A stretch of 64,000 nt of DNA from Vicugna pacos (GCF_048564905.1 NC_132992.1:95555001-95619000); one strand, 5' to 3'. Counted from the first letter of the stretch, positions 21,769 to 33,950 are shown. A program made the numbers and translations. The notes: a model not told the origin generated them from the sequence alone.

Positions 21769-22170
21769 AAATTAATTGTCTTTAATTGAGGTGTAGTCAG
21801 TTTACAGTGTCGTGCCAATTATTTCTGGTGCCGGCATCGTGCTTCAGTCACACGTACACGTACGTACGTGCATTGCTTGTCATATTCTTTTTCAGTACAA
21901 GTTACTAGAAGATACTAAAAGCTCCCTGAGCTCTACAGAATAAACTTGCTTATCTGTTTTATGCCTAGTAGTCAGGATCTGCAAATCTCGAACTCCCAGT
22001 CTATCCCTCCCCACCCCCTCCCCCGGTAACCATGACTGTGTGTTCCACGCCTGCGAGGCGGTTTCTCCTTTGTAAATAAGCTCGTCTGCGGCATTTTTGA
22101 AGACCCCACCTGCGAGTGATGTCAGGTGGTGCTTTTCTCCCTGTCCGGCTGACTCGGCCGTTCTGGCAGG
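21769..22170 (-). mobile_element. LINE-1 3' end, antisense (second element)
   Basis: Starts TTTAATTGAGGTGTAGTCAG (L1 tail read backwards) and runs through TCCCCGGTAACCATGACTG-like DNA. It has the same layout as the L1 at 16.2 kb, inserted beside or into the element on its left. Confidence 0.75.
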
Positions 22171-24024
22171 GCTGGGGTGATACTGGCCCCTTCATACACG
22201 TTTTGGATTCTGGGGCTTAGGTCAGGTTTTCCAGTTCCATAACACAGCGCAAGTTCCCATTAAAAAGGTCTACACTTTGCTTCTGCACAGATTCTGGGAA
22301 GATCGGGGAAACTGCTGTGTGGGGAGGTGTGCCTGAACGCAGGACGTTTCTGCCTCCGCATCGGAGGCTCCCTTCCGCCCTTCCCCGCTCATCGCTCGTC
22401 GCTGGGTGGGGCGGTCTGCATCCCATGGCTGCTGGCTGTGTGGCCCTCGGGTGGCTGGCCTGGGCAGCCCGCTGCCGTGAGCCTCCCGCAGCACTTCTGT
22501 GCGCTGTTCCCCGAGCCCAGCCCAGGACGCCCCGCTGCGTCTTCAGGCTCAGCTGCGATGGCCTGGGGACAGCACTGGTCCCCTGGCTCTGTCTGCACCA
22601 CCGTCAAGGGCCCTTGTCAGACTCCCCCAACACCTGAGCCTCTCTCCCCCTCCGCCTGGCTTTGCCCTGGCGCCCCCCCCCCCCGCCTTCCTGCTGGTGA
22701 GCTGAGCCGAGAACGGGCTCAGCCCGACAGGGCCTCCGCGCAGCGGGGCCGGTGCTCCCCCGCTTCCGGGAGCCGCATGCGCTGCGGTGCGGCTTTTAAG
22801 TGTTACTTTAAATGGCTGTCTCTTTTGTGTCGGAGTCTTTCCTCTTTTGTCTTGGTTGGATATTTGTCTTTGTTCAAATAATTAATTTTGATTTTCAGTA
22901 GACTATGCAATCACGTTGAGTATGTGTGTGTATATACGCACGTGTTCATGTGTATTCAGTATGCACAATATACGCTATTGAAGATAAATTGTTTTTCTTA
23001 TAATAAATAGATAAATATGTACATATATAGTTTATTCAGTAAGGAAGGACTCAAGGAGAGAATCCCGACTTTGTGCACGTGCGGAATCTGTTTGAACGCT
23101 AGTTGCTAGTTTTGGGGACATAAAATTCTTGGGCCGTGTTTTCTTTAGCAGGGTTTTGCAGGCATTGGTAAACTCAGTTTTTGTAGGAATCAGGCTAGAT
23201 CGTCCCCTCGTGCACGGGTGTCTGCTTTGTTTCTCTTGAAGTCAAGTATCTCTAACAAAACATGTTTATTTATGACTGCTCTGGCCATTTTTTCTGGGAA
23301 CTTTAAGAACTTTCCAGAACTTTGCTTTAAGTGTCTCAGAACACTGGTTCTGGACTCTTGGCTGCCTCCCCCTGCCAGTGGCAGGTGATGTGACCAGTGC
23401 CACCGTCCTGGGCAGATCTTTTCTGGGAAGGGGGGGAGTGGTGTGGGGAGGGTGGGCAGGACACGCGATGGCCTTAGAGGGACTGTGGGACTCCATCTGA
23501 GAACGCGGGGGCCGCCGGAGGGCTCCCGGCAGGGATTTGGGAGGCCCGCTGTGCAGCCTTGAGGAGCGGAGACCAGGGGCGGCGTGGGGCTGACAGGTAG
23601 GTGAGGGGCCCCACTTAGGCTTTTTGCAGGGGGCTGTGTAGGGCCATGGAGCTTTGGACAGATTGGACACGGGGGAGAGCAAAGGAACTTCAAGGACAGC
23701 ATGAAGGCGTGTGCCCCGAGTGTCTGTGAGCATGGAGGGCTTCCTGAGGCAGGCTGAAGGGTGCCCGGCAGCGTGGCGTGAAGAGGTGTGCTCTGGCCTG
23801 GCGTCAGTGCACAGGCGGGTGGGTGTGTGGCTCAGCCCACTGGGCCGGGGCTAGACCCTTCTCTGGGGACTCATCAGCCTGTAAATGGCATTTGAACCAG
23901 AGGACCAGATGAGCTGGTCTAGGGACGCCTGCAGGAGGGAAGAGGGCACGTGCTGTGCTAGGTCAGCACAGCTGGTCAGCAGCGGGGACGAGAGAGGGAG
24001 CAGAGGAGGATGGAGGATGCCTGC
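22171..24024. other. Unique spacer
   Basis: About 1.85 kb. Moderately GC-rich at 22.3-22.8 and 23.4-24.0 kb and AT-rich at 22.8-23.2 kb. No gene recognised. Confidence 0.5.
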
Positions 24025-24541
24025 TGCTACCAAGTCCAAGCTCGTTCTGCTCGCCACACGACAGGCCAATAATCCAGAGACAAGGTGCTGGGGCAAAAAG
24101 TAACAACTTTATTCAGAGAAGATGGCACATAGAGAGGATGGGGGACTCATGTCCCAGAGAACCATCTTCCCCAAGTCAGAATCCAGGCTCTTTTTATACT
24201 AAAAAAGGGGGGGGGGTGTGGTTGGTTGTTGCAAACTTCTTGGTTTCAGAACCCTTTGTTCTTGCAGCTGTCCACGTGGGTCAGGTCCTGGTGTGCCTGC
24301 AAACCTCCAACAAGACAAACGTTGCTCTCTGTTCTGCAGTTTTTGTCTATGTGAATGGGAAAGTGTTCTACCCTTAGAGGTCAGAGCCTTGAGAGCGGGC
24401 TGTCCTGTCTATTTCAGGCTCTGGCAGCATTCCTTTACAAAAGGCGCAGAACCAGCCTGACCGAGCACAGGGTACAGAGCAGAGGGTGAGACCCGAAGGA
24501 ACAGATGCAACGTGGGGCCAGGCTTGCTCCTCCCTGTTACA
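24025..24541 (-). mobile_element. Solo LTR, family 1 copy B (endogenous retrovirus fossil)
   Basis: Full-length match to copies A and C, same orientation. Minus-strand ends are TGTAACAGG and GGTAGCA. Solo LTR, no internal part. Confidence 0.75.
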
Positions 24542-25315
24542 CGGCCAGGGAGGAGGGGACAGGAGCGCAGACGGCCTGGGGGGAGGGCAGGCCTGGGCCT
24601 GAGGCTCGCGTCGTAGAGTCTTCTGCCGGGACCACGACTTGCTTGGATTCCAGCTTGGATCTCACAGGCTCAAATGGCTGCTTTAAGCCCATTTGCTCTG
24701 AGACACTCTCAGGTCTAACTCAGGAGGATGCCCGATGCATGTTCAGACGCAGGGAGCCCGCAGGGAGCCCACAGGAAGCGCTTGTGAACCAAAGGGCCTC
24801 GCGGAGGGGCAGGCGCCACCGGCGCCAGCCTCGGTCACAGAGTGCGCGCTTGGAGAGCTGGGAACCGCGCCTGCAGCCCCAAGGACTGCGTGAGCCCAGG
24901 GCTGTGCGCTCAGACGCTTTGGCCTGGAGGCTCGAGGTCTGCACAGTGGATGCCGCCGGCATCGGCGTGGCCAGGCTGGGCGCCAGTCGAGGGTCGGGTG
25001 GCCCTGAGGCTGACGGCTGCCTGCCTTCAGGGCAGAGGCGCAGGGCGTCCCCCAGCTGCTGGGAATACTGAGGGTGAGACGTGAGCACGGGACAGAGGCG
25101 TGACTGTTACTGCTATTGAATGTCTGTACTGGCCCTGCTGTGTTTACGCCCCCACTGGAAAAGTCTTGCTTTTATGTATCTGAAGAACATACCATAACAC
25201 AGCCTGAGAAGTGTAAATAAAGCTCTAGAGTGTTAAAAAAATGTTACAGTAAACTGGCAGGTCCGAGAGCGAGAGAGACATTATAGACACACCGTTGGAT
25301 TTGTTTGTTTGTTTG
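24542..25315. other. Unique spacer
   Basis: About 770 bp, nothing recognised. A poly-A-like stretch with AATAAAGCTC lies near 25215. Confidence 0.45.
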
Positions 25316-25437
25316 TTCTGCAGGGGGAGGCAATTTAGGGTTATTTACTTCTTCAAGCAGAGGTGCTGGGGACTGAACCCAGGACCTCGTGCACGCTGAG
25401 CACACACTCCACCACTGAGCTGTACCCTCTGTCTTGT
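25316..25437 (-). mobile_element. Camelid tRNA-Ala-derived SINE (vic-1 type)
   Basis: On minus: GGGTACAGCTCAGTGGTGGA (A box) and GGTTCAGTCCCCAGCACC (B box), ending near TTGTTTGTTTG read on +. Same family as the copy at 17.0 kb. Confidence 0.85.
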
Positions 25438-26032
25438 TAGATTTGTAAATACATACCATTTGTTTAATTAGTCCTGCTGTTACTTACTGCTAATTGGCAC
25501 TATTTCTGCTGTTTCAATTAAGTGATAACATTCATTGAACAAAAAAGAAACTCATACCACAAAATCTGTAAGTTGAAATAGACACTGCTCTTTTCGTGTT
25601 ATGGTAACAGCGGGTGCGTGCGCCCACGTACTGCCCCTTGCACAGCACGCCGCCACCTCTGTCTGGTGTGGCTGGGGCCCCCCAGGGCCCCGCGCACGTG
25701 CAAGCGGGTTGGCCGGCGAGCAGGTGGGAGGGCTCTTTTCTATTATTTCTGTTTCTATTTTCTGTCTTTTCTATTATTCTGGCGAATTAGAAGAGGACAT
25801 GAGTCAGGTGGGCAGACAGGGCTGCCTGGGACCAGGGAGTCTGGACAGGACGCAGTGGGGAAGGTTGTCGGACGCCCCTCCGTGGGACTCAGTCAGGCTG
25901 GATGTGGCGGAAGCCCTTCGATCTGGTGGACCTCCCATGTGACAGCAGAGGAGCCGCAAACACCAGCGGTGACTGAAGTCCCATCTGTCTGCTGCCTTTA
26001 GTTGGTGGGCAGAGAGGCTGCTCACCTCCAGC
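25438..26032. other. Unique spacer
   Basis: About 600 bp, nothing recognised. Confidence 0.45.
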
Positions 26033-26650
26033 TGTTAGAGCAGGCAGACAGCTGGGTATGAGCAGGGAAAGGGGGACGCGGGCCAGTTGGCAGGAACTGG
26101 GCAGGAAGGAGGGGCACAGGCCAAACGCAGGGAAGCACACATCACGTGGGCAGCAGGGGTCCCTGGGCAGAGAAGGAAAAGCAGGAACCTCTGGGCTGAT
26201 AAGGGGTCATGCTTTCTGGGGTGACAAGTGGCCTGGAGAAGAACAAAGAAAGGTGAGAAAGGCAGGAATCTCCAGTGTCTGAAGGTGACCTTTGCTCTTT
26301 ATGCCCTCATTTCAATAAAATCAGCCTTGCGGATCAGAAGTCCCCATCACGCACCGCCACCGTGACACTTCCGATCCAGACTAAGAAAGGAAATAAAAAT
26401 CCCTCCTGCCCACGGGAAGGGGGAGCTGGGATGATGATCCGGGAACACGACCCTAAACCTGCCCTCCCCAGTGAATATTCCGCCCGTTCACTTCTACACC
26501 CTGTGTAACCAACTTGCCAAAGAAACAAGGCAGCTGCTCACCTGAGCTGCCCGCGCTCCCCATGAGACAGTCCTGTCCCTCCCTCAGTAAGTCCCCACTT
26601 TACTTCTTAACCCCCGGCTCTCATGTCTGAATTCTTTCTGTGACGGGACA
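26033..26650 (+). mobile_element. Solo LTR, family 2 copy E (endogenous retrovirus fossil)
   Basis: Full-length match to 19240-19860 in the same orientation, starting TGTTAGAGCAGG and ending GTGACGGGACA. The 6.2 kb between the two copies holds L1, SINE and another LTR and no recognisable retroviral genes, so they are better read as two solo LTRs than as one provirus. Confidence 0.7.
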
Positions 26651-27933
26651 AGAACCTGGACACCACTGTGTCTGCATCCTAGGATGGGCAGACAGCGAAC
26701 CGCCTTCCGGAAGCCCGATGGCTTGCCGGCCGCCGTCTCTTCTCACTGTCCAGGCAAGGGTCATGTGGCTGCCCTGGGCTGCAGAGGACTGTGTCGGGAA
26801 GGATGGGGGCAGGGGCAATGGAGCACCAGGGTGTCTGCCCCAGAGAGTGATGGAGTGGGAGCTGCACACCTTGGTGTGTGGCTACCAGTCAGAGTGATGC
26901 CTGGGTCACAGTCCCCTGAGTGGGCCAGGCCGGGGGGTGAAGGATTGCATTGCCCTTGTTGGGCGAGGAGACACCAGGACTGGCCACAGGGAGGGGAGGG
27001 GCGTGGAGGGGACACAAGTAGGTGGAGAGGGCGGAGGTGCAGTGGGGAGGGTCGTAGGTGCAGTAGGGAGGTAGCTGGAAAGAGGAGAGAGGGCGGGCGT
27101 TGGGCGGACACTGCAAACTGTGACTCTGGAGGCAGAGCGGTGGGCGCTGGGGAGTCCAGAGGCGGGCCTGGGACAGGCGGCTGTGGGGAGAGGAGGACGG
27201 CCCGCATAATGGCAGGGACGGGGCTGCACATGGGGCGGGGGGCAGACAGGGACTGGAGAGGGAGGGCGATGGGGGTGTGTGAGTGTGCGTGCGTGCGTGT
27301 GCCTGAGCGTGTGAGTGTGCATGTCACTCTGAGGCTGGGGCTTCCATGGAGGGGAGGGAAGGGGGGCCCTGCACCCTGGCTCCTCGGAGTGGGGTCACTG
27401 CAGGGACCTCGGGAGGTCAGCGCTCAGCTCCAGGCAGACGGCTGTGTGGTCAGGGAGGGGGCTTTTGAGGCCTTGCGGTGGGGTGTGAGGGGCCGGGCTT
27501 TCTGAGGGGGGGGCCCCCGGGTGGCTAGGGAGGGTGGGGGAAGGCGCCCTCAGCAGCCTCCTTCCCAGCAACTTGCTGTCTGAGCAGTGCGCTAGTCCAG
27601 GCGCTTCCAGGGCTCTCTGGGGTCCCCTTCATGTGCACCAGTGGCTCAGGGTTGCCTGGGCATCTGAATCTGCGTCTCCGTGAGATTCTGGGGGGCCCTT
27701 GTGCATAAAGGTTGATGGAGATGGTCTTGCTGCCAAAGCGCAGCCTCCGCGCTCCACTCACGAATCGAGACTTGAGGACAGAGGTTTTGATGAAGCAGAA
27801 GGGGCAGCTGTACTCCTTCTCCCGGCAAAGGAGGTCATGGCGGGCTGATGCTTCCGGGCTGCGAGCCTGCTGGGGAGAGGGGGCGGGGTTTTATAGTAAA
27901 AGTTCAAGGGGCAGCTGGTTTCCATAGAGACCC
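26651..27933. other. G-rich spacer with an unrecognised open frame
   Basis: About 1.3 kb. 27.0-27.5 kb is strongly purine-rich on +. On the minus strand a frame from about 27830 to 27525 is open and includes a CPFCF motif followed by a basic stretch; I cannot match it to a known family and it lacks start and splice context, so I do not call a gene. Confidence 0.4.
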
Positions 27934-28423
27934 TGTTACCGAGTCCAAACGCGCTCTGCTCACTGCACGACAGGCCAATAAACCGGGAGACGAGGTGCTG
28001 GGGCAAGGAGTAGCGACTTCATTCGGGAAGATGGCGGAGCGAGAGGATGGCAGGCTAATGTGTTGGAGAGCCATCCTGCTCCAGTCAGAATTCAGGCTCC
28101 TTTTATACTAAAAAGGGAAGGGGGTGTGGTTGGGTGTTGCAAACTTCTTTGTTCTTGCAGCTGTCCACGGGGGTCAAGTCACGGTTCCCCCATAAAACCT
28201 CTAACAGAACAAGAGTTATTTTTTATTCTGCAACTTGTTATCTTTATATAAGCACGAAAGTTAATATCCTTGAGAACCGGCTCTCCTGTGTATTTCAGGC
28301 TGAAGGCAACATTGTTCTACAAAAGGCGCAGAGCTGGCAAGACCAAGCCTAGAAAACAGGGCACAGGGTTAAAGCCAAAGGAACAGATCTAATGTGGAGT
28401 CAGATTTGTTCTCTTCTGTTACA
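27934..28423 (-). mobile_element. Solo LTR, family 1 copy C (endogenous retrovirus fossil)
   Basis: About 490 bp matching copies A and B in the same orientation, minus-strand ends TGTAACAG and GGTAACA. Slightly shorter than the others. Solo, no internal part. Confidence 0.75.
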
Positions 28424-29369
28424 ACCCCGCTCAGGTAGCAGCTTGTGGCAAAGTTGTCCTGGTTTTGCAGATGCAGGGCCGCCTTCCCTCTGCTGGGTGT
28501 GAAGTCCTCCTCCAGCTTTGGGACTCTCTTAATATTCTTGTACCTGGAACGAGGGTGCTTAGGAAGGGGCTCCAGGGAAAAGTGCTCCAGAGAAAAACGT
28601 GTGCCATTTATAGTCAGGTTGATAGATGCCTCTGGCATTTTGGGCTGAAGCCTGGGACCTCTCCCTGCAGAGTCTGCCCAGGCTGGGACAACAGAACCCA
28701 AAGAAACCCCGCGGGGCTATAAACAATGCAGACATGTGCAGTGGGGTGAGTTACGAGCCATAAGGTGCACAGGACACCTGACAGCTTCTCCGAGGTGTCG
28801 GTAGGGGTTGGGCCCGAGTCCTGCCTCCTCTCCAGCCCAAGGCTGCTCAGCAAAACATGCTTTAAATTGCTGCACAGTTAAGCAGTTACAAATGCCAAGT
28901 GGTCACTGATGACAATAGGATCCTGCTCGGTTACAATCTGAGGGACCCGGAGCCGGGTGGGAGGGCCTTTGGTGCCCCCCTGCCATCCCAGTCCTCCCTC
29001 GGACCCTTTCCCCCGCCCAGGGGCAGGGGCGCTGGCTTGTTCACGTCCAAGGAGCCACGGCCCTGCTGGGGGCTCTCCTGGCCAAGCATGGTCTCCAGGG
29101 CCTGGTGGGGGCCCGGCCCAGTGGATGTGCTCGTCTGCACCAGGTCCCTGCGCATGCCGCACCCTCTCTGTGGCCCTCTCAGCTGGGACTCCTGGTGGCC
29201 CAGCCCTGCCTCTGGCTCCGTGGGCAGTCCTCCTGGGGCCTGAAGCCTCTGGCTTCTCCAGCTGAGTCCCTGTGTCCCCCATGCCTGTGGAGGCAGAACC
29301 CTGGGGTGTCCTTGCTCACCCCCCAGTCCTGTCACCAAGCCCTAGTTGCTCCTTGTCTCCAACTGTAGC
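28424..29369. other. Unique spacer
   Basis: About 950 bp, nothing recognised. Confidence 0.45.
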
Positions 29370-29600
29370 TAAAAGTGCCACCTCCTCCAGGAAGTCACCC
29401 TGACTGACACCAGACCAGATTGGGCAGGGAGACCCACCCTCCGTGTCGTGCCCTGTGCCTCCCTTCACGGACTCAAGCTACACTTGTGAGCAAGTCCACC
29501 GACAGCAGTGTGGCCAGTGTCCAGCTGCGGCCACAGCCCTGCCCTGCTCAGATGCCCTGGGTGATAAATGGATGAAGGACTGAGTGAAGAATGAAGGAAA
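29370..29600 (+). mobile_element. LINE-2 3' end fragment
   Basis: Has the L2 3' UTR order: CACCTCCTCCAGGAAGTCAC CCTGAC near the start and a GATAAATGGATGAAGGACTG tail. Ancient mammalian repeat. Confidence 0.55.
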
Positions 29601-31168
29601 ACAAATCACAGGAAGGCTGCGCAGGGCCATCCAGGCTGTACGTTAAAACTCACTGACAACCTCCCAGGCCTGTGTGTGTTGGGGGTGGGGCAGGGCAGGA
29701 AGGGGAGTCAGGAAGCGGCTCTGCGGTGAGAGGCCCGGGCTGGCCTGGAGCCTGTCTGCTTCCTGTGTGTGGGGTGGCTGGGTGGGTGGGGGGGCGTCTC
29801 CCAGCAGGGAGCAGGCTGCCTGGGGCTGGGCTGTCCTCAGGCTGTGGCCCCACCGGTGACCAGCGCTGGCCTGTGTGTGCCCGGCTCTTGGGCTTCACCT
29901 CTTCAAGGAGGGAGCTCGGTGAGTGCCGCCCTGAGCCCCCGCCCCAAGTCGGGGCTCCAGACCCTCCTGGAGAAGGCTTGGAGGTGACAGGTGGGCAGGT
30001 GCAGGTTGGTGGCCCCTTCTGTGATGCAGAGCCCACCCTGCCCTGCCCCACGGGGGCCTCAGGCTTCTGGGGTCCTGCTGTGGGCTGGGGTAGCCCCGCT
30101 GTCTGCCGTGGGCAAGTCCACCGAGCTGAGACAGAGGCTCCCGCGAGGGGAGGGCAGTGGGTTGAGCTGCAGGTGGGAGCAGGGTGAAGGCTCTCCAGGG
30201 TGGTCTTCCTGGGCCCTCCTCAGCTAGGAGCCCTGTGCCTGGTGGTCTGACAACTGACCACCACCTTCTGTGCTGGCTGCCTGGCAGGGCTTTCAGCAAA
30301 GGGGCCTGACACCTGGTTGGGTCCCGGCCCACAGCGGTGTCTCTCCCGCTGAGCTGGCACCCCAGCCTGCCCCGGGCGAGGGGCAGAGCATGGGAGGTCT
30401 GGGTCCTGGTGGACGCATGGGGCCAGCCCAGCCTAGGCCTTCTGAGTGTGTCTGTGTCCTGGACAATGCACGAGGGGCCAGTGGTGTTAGGAAGGGACAC
30501 TCCAGCTTGGGACACTCGAGATAGCACTGGCCAGGGGTCTGGGAGCCACAGCGGGGCTGTGGGGACAGGGCCCAGCCCCCACTGACCAGCCCAGCTCCCT
30601 AGTCTCACCAGGAAATGGGGCACCGAGGGGCATCTGTAGGGGTCACCCAAGGGTCTGAGGACAGTGCCTGGCTGGAGAGCCACTCTCTGCCCTCTAGCCG
30701 GGGCCTGGACCCCCGGAGACCTGGGGGCGGGTTTAAGCCACAGCCTTTCTTACGGTGTAGGTGCCACCAGTTCCACTGTGACCCGGGGCTGCTCAGAATG
30801 CCCGGTCACACTGCTGGCCTGGGGGCCTCCGTGCTGAGGAGTGGGCTGCTGGGTGAGGGTTTCCTGGTGGCAGGACAGGGCCAGCAGCTTGCCCTTTGAG
30901 TCTGAGCCTGCCTGGGCTCTAGGCTCCAGGCAGGTCTCCCGAGTGTCCCCAGGCAACTGAACCCCAGCCCCAGGGTGGACCACGCCTCCGCAGGCCGGCA
31001 CAGAATCCGTCAGGGCACCTGGGGCGGAAAGCTGCTGGGGGGGGGCAGCCCACCTCCTGGCCCAGGACCCTTGTGTCCCCCGAGAATGTGGGGTTGGGGT
31101 GTGGGGCCGTCTGCTGGCCGGGACCTCAGATCCAGTCGGGCTCCCTGGTAGAGGCCACTTGGGCTGGC
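29601..31168. other. Unique GC-rich spacer
   Basis: About 1.6 kb, no RSS pair and no gene recognised. Confidence 0.5.
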
Positions 31169-31243
31169 GGTTTCTGGCGCTGGGTGTGTCACTGTGGTAC
31201 CAGCTACTACCGTACCACCATGACACAGACAGGATCAGAAACC
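31169..31243 (-). CDS. IGHD: IGHD segment, YGSSWY type, with 12-RSS
   Basis: D coding bases 31197-31215, minus-strand GTACGGTAGTAGCTGGTAC (main frame YGSSWY). On +: nonamer GGTTTCTGG (31169-31177), 12 bp, heptamer CACTGTG (31190-31196), D, heptamer CACCATG (31216-31222), 12 bp, nonamer TCAGAAACC (31235-31243). This is the most J-proximal D of the main cluster. The heptamer on its upstream side is weaker. Confidence 0.93.
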
Positions 31244-31992
31244 TCCTGGCCTGTTGGGGTTCAGCAACCCGTTGGTCTTGCCTGGAGGAGGGCGGGGGCT
31301 CCCTGTGCGGTACTCCTTGGGTGCTTTCAGCTTGGTCCAGGGTCAGGATGAGCCGCATGGGGGGTGGGCTATGAGGCAGAGGTCCCTGTGCCCAGCCTGC
31401 ACTGTGGCCATAGAAAATGTCCCCTTCAGGGGCAAAGCTTGGCTGTCCTGGGCCCTAGTGGCAGTCTGAGCCCAGGTCTGGTGGCCTGGCGTCCTGCTGG
31501 GCCGGCTCTCGGAGCTCCCTCTGGCTCCAGGCCTCCTCTGCATGTGGGGTCCGTCCTGGATGCCAAGGGCCTGCTGCCCAGCTGGTCAGTCACTATGCCA
31601 CTGTGGGAGGGAGTCCCACTGGACAGAGAGGCAGAGGGCTCACACAGGGGCTTCTGGGTCCAGTTGCTCGTAGCATGAGAGTGTCTCCCCTCCAGCACGC
31701 TCCTCTGAGCCAGGGGTGGGCCTGGGGCAGCGGGGTTGGGGGCATCCTGAGCTGAAATCCCCTGGACCCTGCAGCTGCCCTCGCCACTCCCTGCACCTGG
31801 CCACTCTGTCCACACCTGCCCTGCTAGGTGCTGGGTGATGGGAGATTGGAGTTGAGAGAGAGGACAACACCCGGGGTTGGTGGGGAGGTGGGCTGGTTTC
31901 ACGGAGCTCTGGCAGGGTCAGCTTGGTGGACGGGTTCAGGCCCTGAGCAGCACCCCACTCCAGCCTCTGCCCCTGGAGGTGAGGTGCCAGCT
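31244..31992. other. Spacer between D segments
   Basis: About 750 bp, nothing recognised. Confidence 0.5.
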
Positions 31993-32067
31993 GGTATTTG
32001 CTATGTAACCAGCCACAGTGGTACCCCAACCCGTAGTCTCACTGTGATGAATCCTCCTGCTAAATCC
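31993..32067 (-). CDS. IGHD: IGHD segment, DYGLGY type, with 12-RSS
   Basis: D coding bases 32021-32039, minus-strand AGACTACGGGTTGGGGTAC (main frame DYGLGY). On +: nonamer-like GGTATTTGC (31993-32001), 12 bp, heptamer CACAGTG (32014-32020), D, heptamer CACTGTG (32040-32046), 12 bp, nonamer-like GCTAAATCC (32059-32067). Here the two heptamers are in the opposite arrangement (CACAGTG left, CACTGTG right) to the other D segments, which matters for RAG orientation; see findings. Confidence 0.88.
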
Positions 32068-33950
32068 TCTGTGACTTCCTCTTCCCACGGAGGGGATCCT
32101 GGAGGTCCGAGGGGAGGAAGAGGAGGCCAGGACTAGGGCCTGGGGCCGGACACACAGCCCACAGCTGCTCACCCTATCCCGGCCAGGGCCACAGCCCCCT
32201 TACTGGCCTGCCCTACCTGCAGGCTCAGGGTGGGGGCAGGGTGTCTCTGGGGGTGGCTCCTGTGGCCTGGTGCAGGTAGGGTTCTGTGCTGCCTCCCAGG
32301 GCTCCCAGCCTCCCCTTCACTGGCTGGGTGGGCCTGGCCTGTGCCTCAGTTTCCCTGCTGTGGAGGGGTGCCGATGGAGCCCCTATGGGGGGGCTGATGG
32401 GAGGAAGAGGGGTGTACTTGTGACAGGTCTGTGGAGTCCAGCCTGGGGCTCTGCACTCATGGTCCCCTGGGATGTGGGTGGCCACTGGACCTGGGCTCCA
32501 TCTGCCCTGACAGCTGGGCCACCCACTGAGCTGAATCCCTTGGGTGCTGGACCTTGGCTCTGTGCTGTCCCACAAGTGCTGGCCCCAGGACTGTGGCCCC
32601 TCAGGCTTTGCCTGTGGGGGCCCAGGTTGCACCCTCGTTTCATCTGACCCTGACCCCAGCACTGCCCCTCAGACCATGATGGACACTGCGTGTCCACAAC
32701 AGCCTGTGTGACTCAGCCCTGCAGTTCCCCTCCAGAGCTCAGGCCTCCTGCTTGAGCAGGCCTATCCCTCCAGAGCCAGAGGCCAGAGGCCAGAGGTCAG
32801 CGGCCTCGAGGACCCCAGACCCAAAGGGGTGAGCTGCCAGGTCTGAGGTCAGAGACCGAGGCCCGGAGGGTGTGGTTGATGATGGGGGCAGTGCCCAGCT
32901 CGCCCTGTGGGCAGCATCGCCATGGGTGCTGAAGTCATATGGCCCCTGACTGACAGCCCGTGACAATAGCAGGGCCTGGGTCCCGGAGGCTGGGTCAGTG
33001 GGAGGACCTTCCCCGGGACAGGGAGGGTCCAGGCATCTGCAGAGGAGCTGGAGCTGCCTTGGGGCCGGGCATGTGCCCAGTAGCTGGGGTTGGCACTGGG
33101 GTCTGCAGTCTGCAGGCCCCTGGGGTGGGCTGGGAGGGATGAGGTAGTGATCAGGGTGCTTGAGTGGCTCATGATGGGCCCCGGGAGGGAGCTGGGCTGG
33201 CAGGCGCTTAGGCAGGCTGGATGTGGGGGACCGCCAGAGCCTGCAGAGGATGGGCCGGACCCTAAGTAGCCCAGCAGAGGGTCGGGCAGGGGTGCCCCTG
33301 GGCGACATCCTTCACCAGGGACCTGGCGGGTCGGGAGGCCAGCCCAGCCCCAGCGCCCTGGCAGGGCTGAGACGGGGTGGGTGGATGGCCATGCTGTTGC
33401 TCTTGGAAGGAGACGAGGGTGGGCCGGGCCTTGCTCCGGAGGCTGCTCACTCTGGGAAGGCTTCTAGCACAGGGCAGCTCCGGCCATGCCCTCGGGAGAG
33501 CCAGCACAACCCTGCTCCTCGACTGGCACTGGGCTGGGAGATGCTCCCACCCTCCATGAACCCTGCCCACTTCCCTCAGCGAGCGAGCTCCTATGCAGCC
33601 GAATACAGGCCCAGCTCCAGTGTCCAGGCCTGTGCGCTTGTCCGGCTTCCAGGCAGACGGGGAGGGTGTCTGGGGCCTGCCCTTGGGAGCTTGACCTCTG
33701 CTGGCTTGCCTGGTGTGGGCTCCATCCTTCCTGATTCCTTTGGGTGGGGGTGTCGAGAGCCAGGGTGGTTTCTGCCCTCTTGCTGGGCTCTGGGTGTGTG
33801 GCTGTGGGGGGTCGGGTGGTCACCTGAGAGCCCTGTGAAGCCCTCAGCTACTGTGCCTGGACACAAGCTTGTGGGCCAAGCCAGCAGGAGCAGCCCTGGA
33901 GGCCAAAGGTCTGGGCTCTGTGGCCCTGAGGCCTGGCCTCCTGACCAGCA
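32068..33950. other. Spacer between D segments
   Basis: About 1.9 kb, GC-rich, nothing recognised. CACTGTGG-like words occur without a nonamer at the right distance. Confidence 0.5.

Noticed and set aside
19240-26650. One provirus bounded by LTR copies D and E
   Set aside because: The interval holds L1 pieces, a camelid SINE and another LTR family and no recognisable retroviral genes; two solo LTRs fit better.
27525-27830. Processed pseudogene with a CPFC motif on minus
   Set aside because: I could not match it to any family; too short and without start, tail or target duplication.
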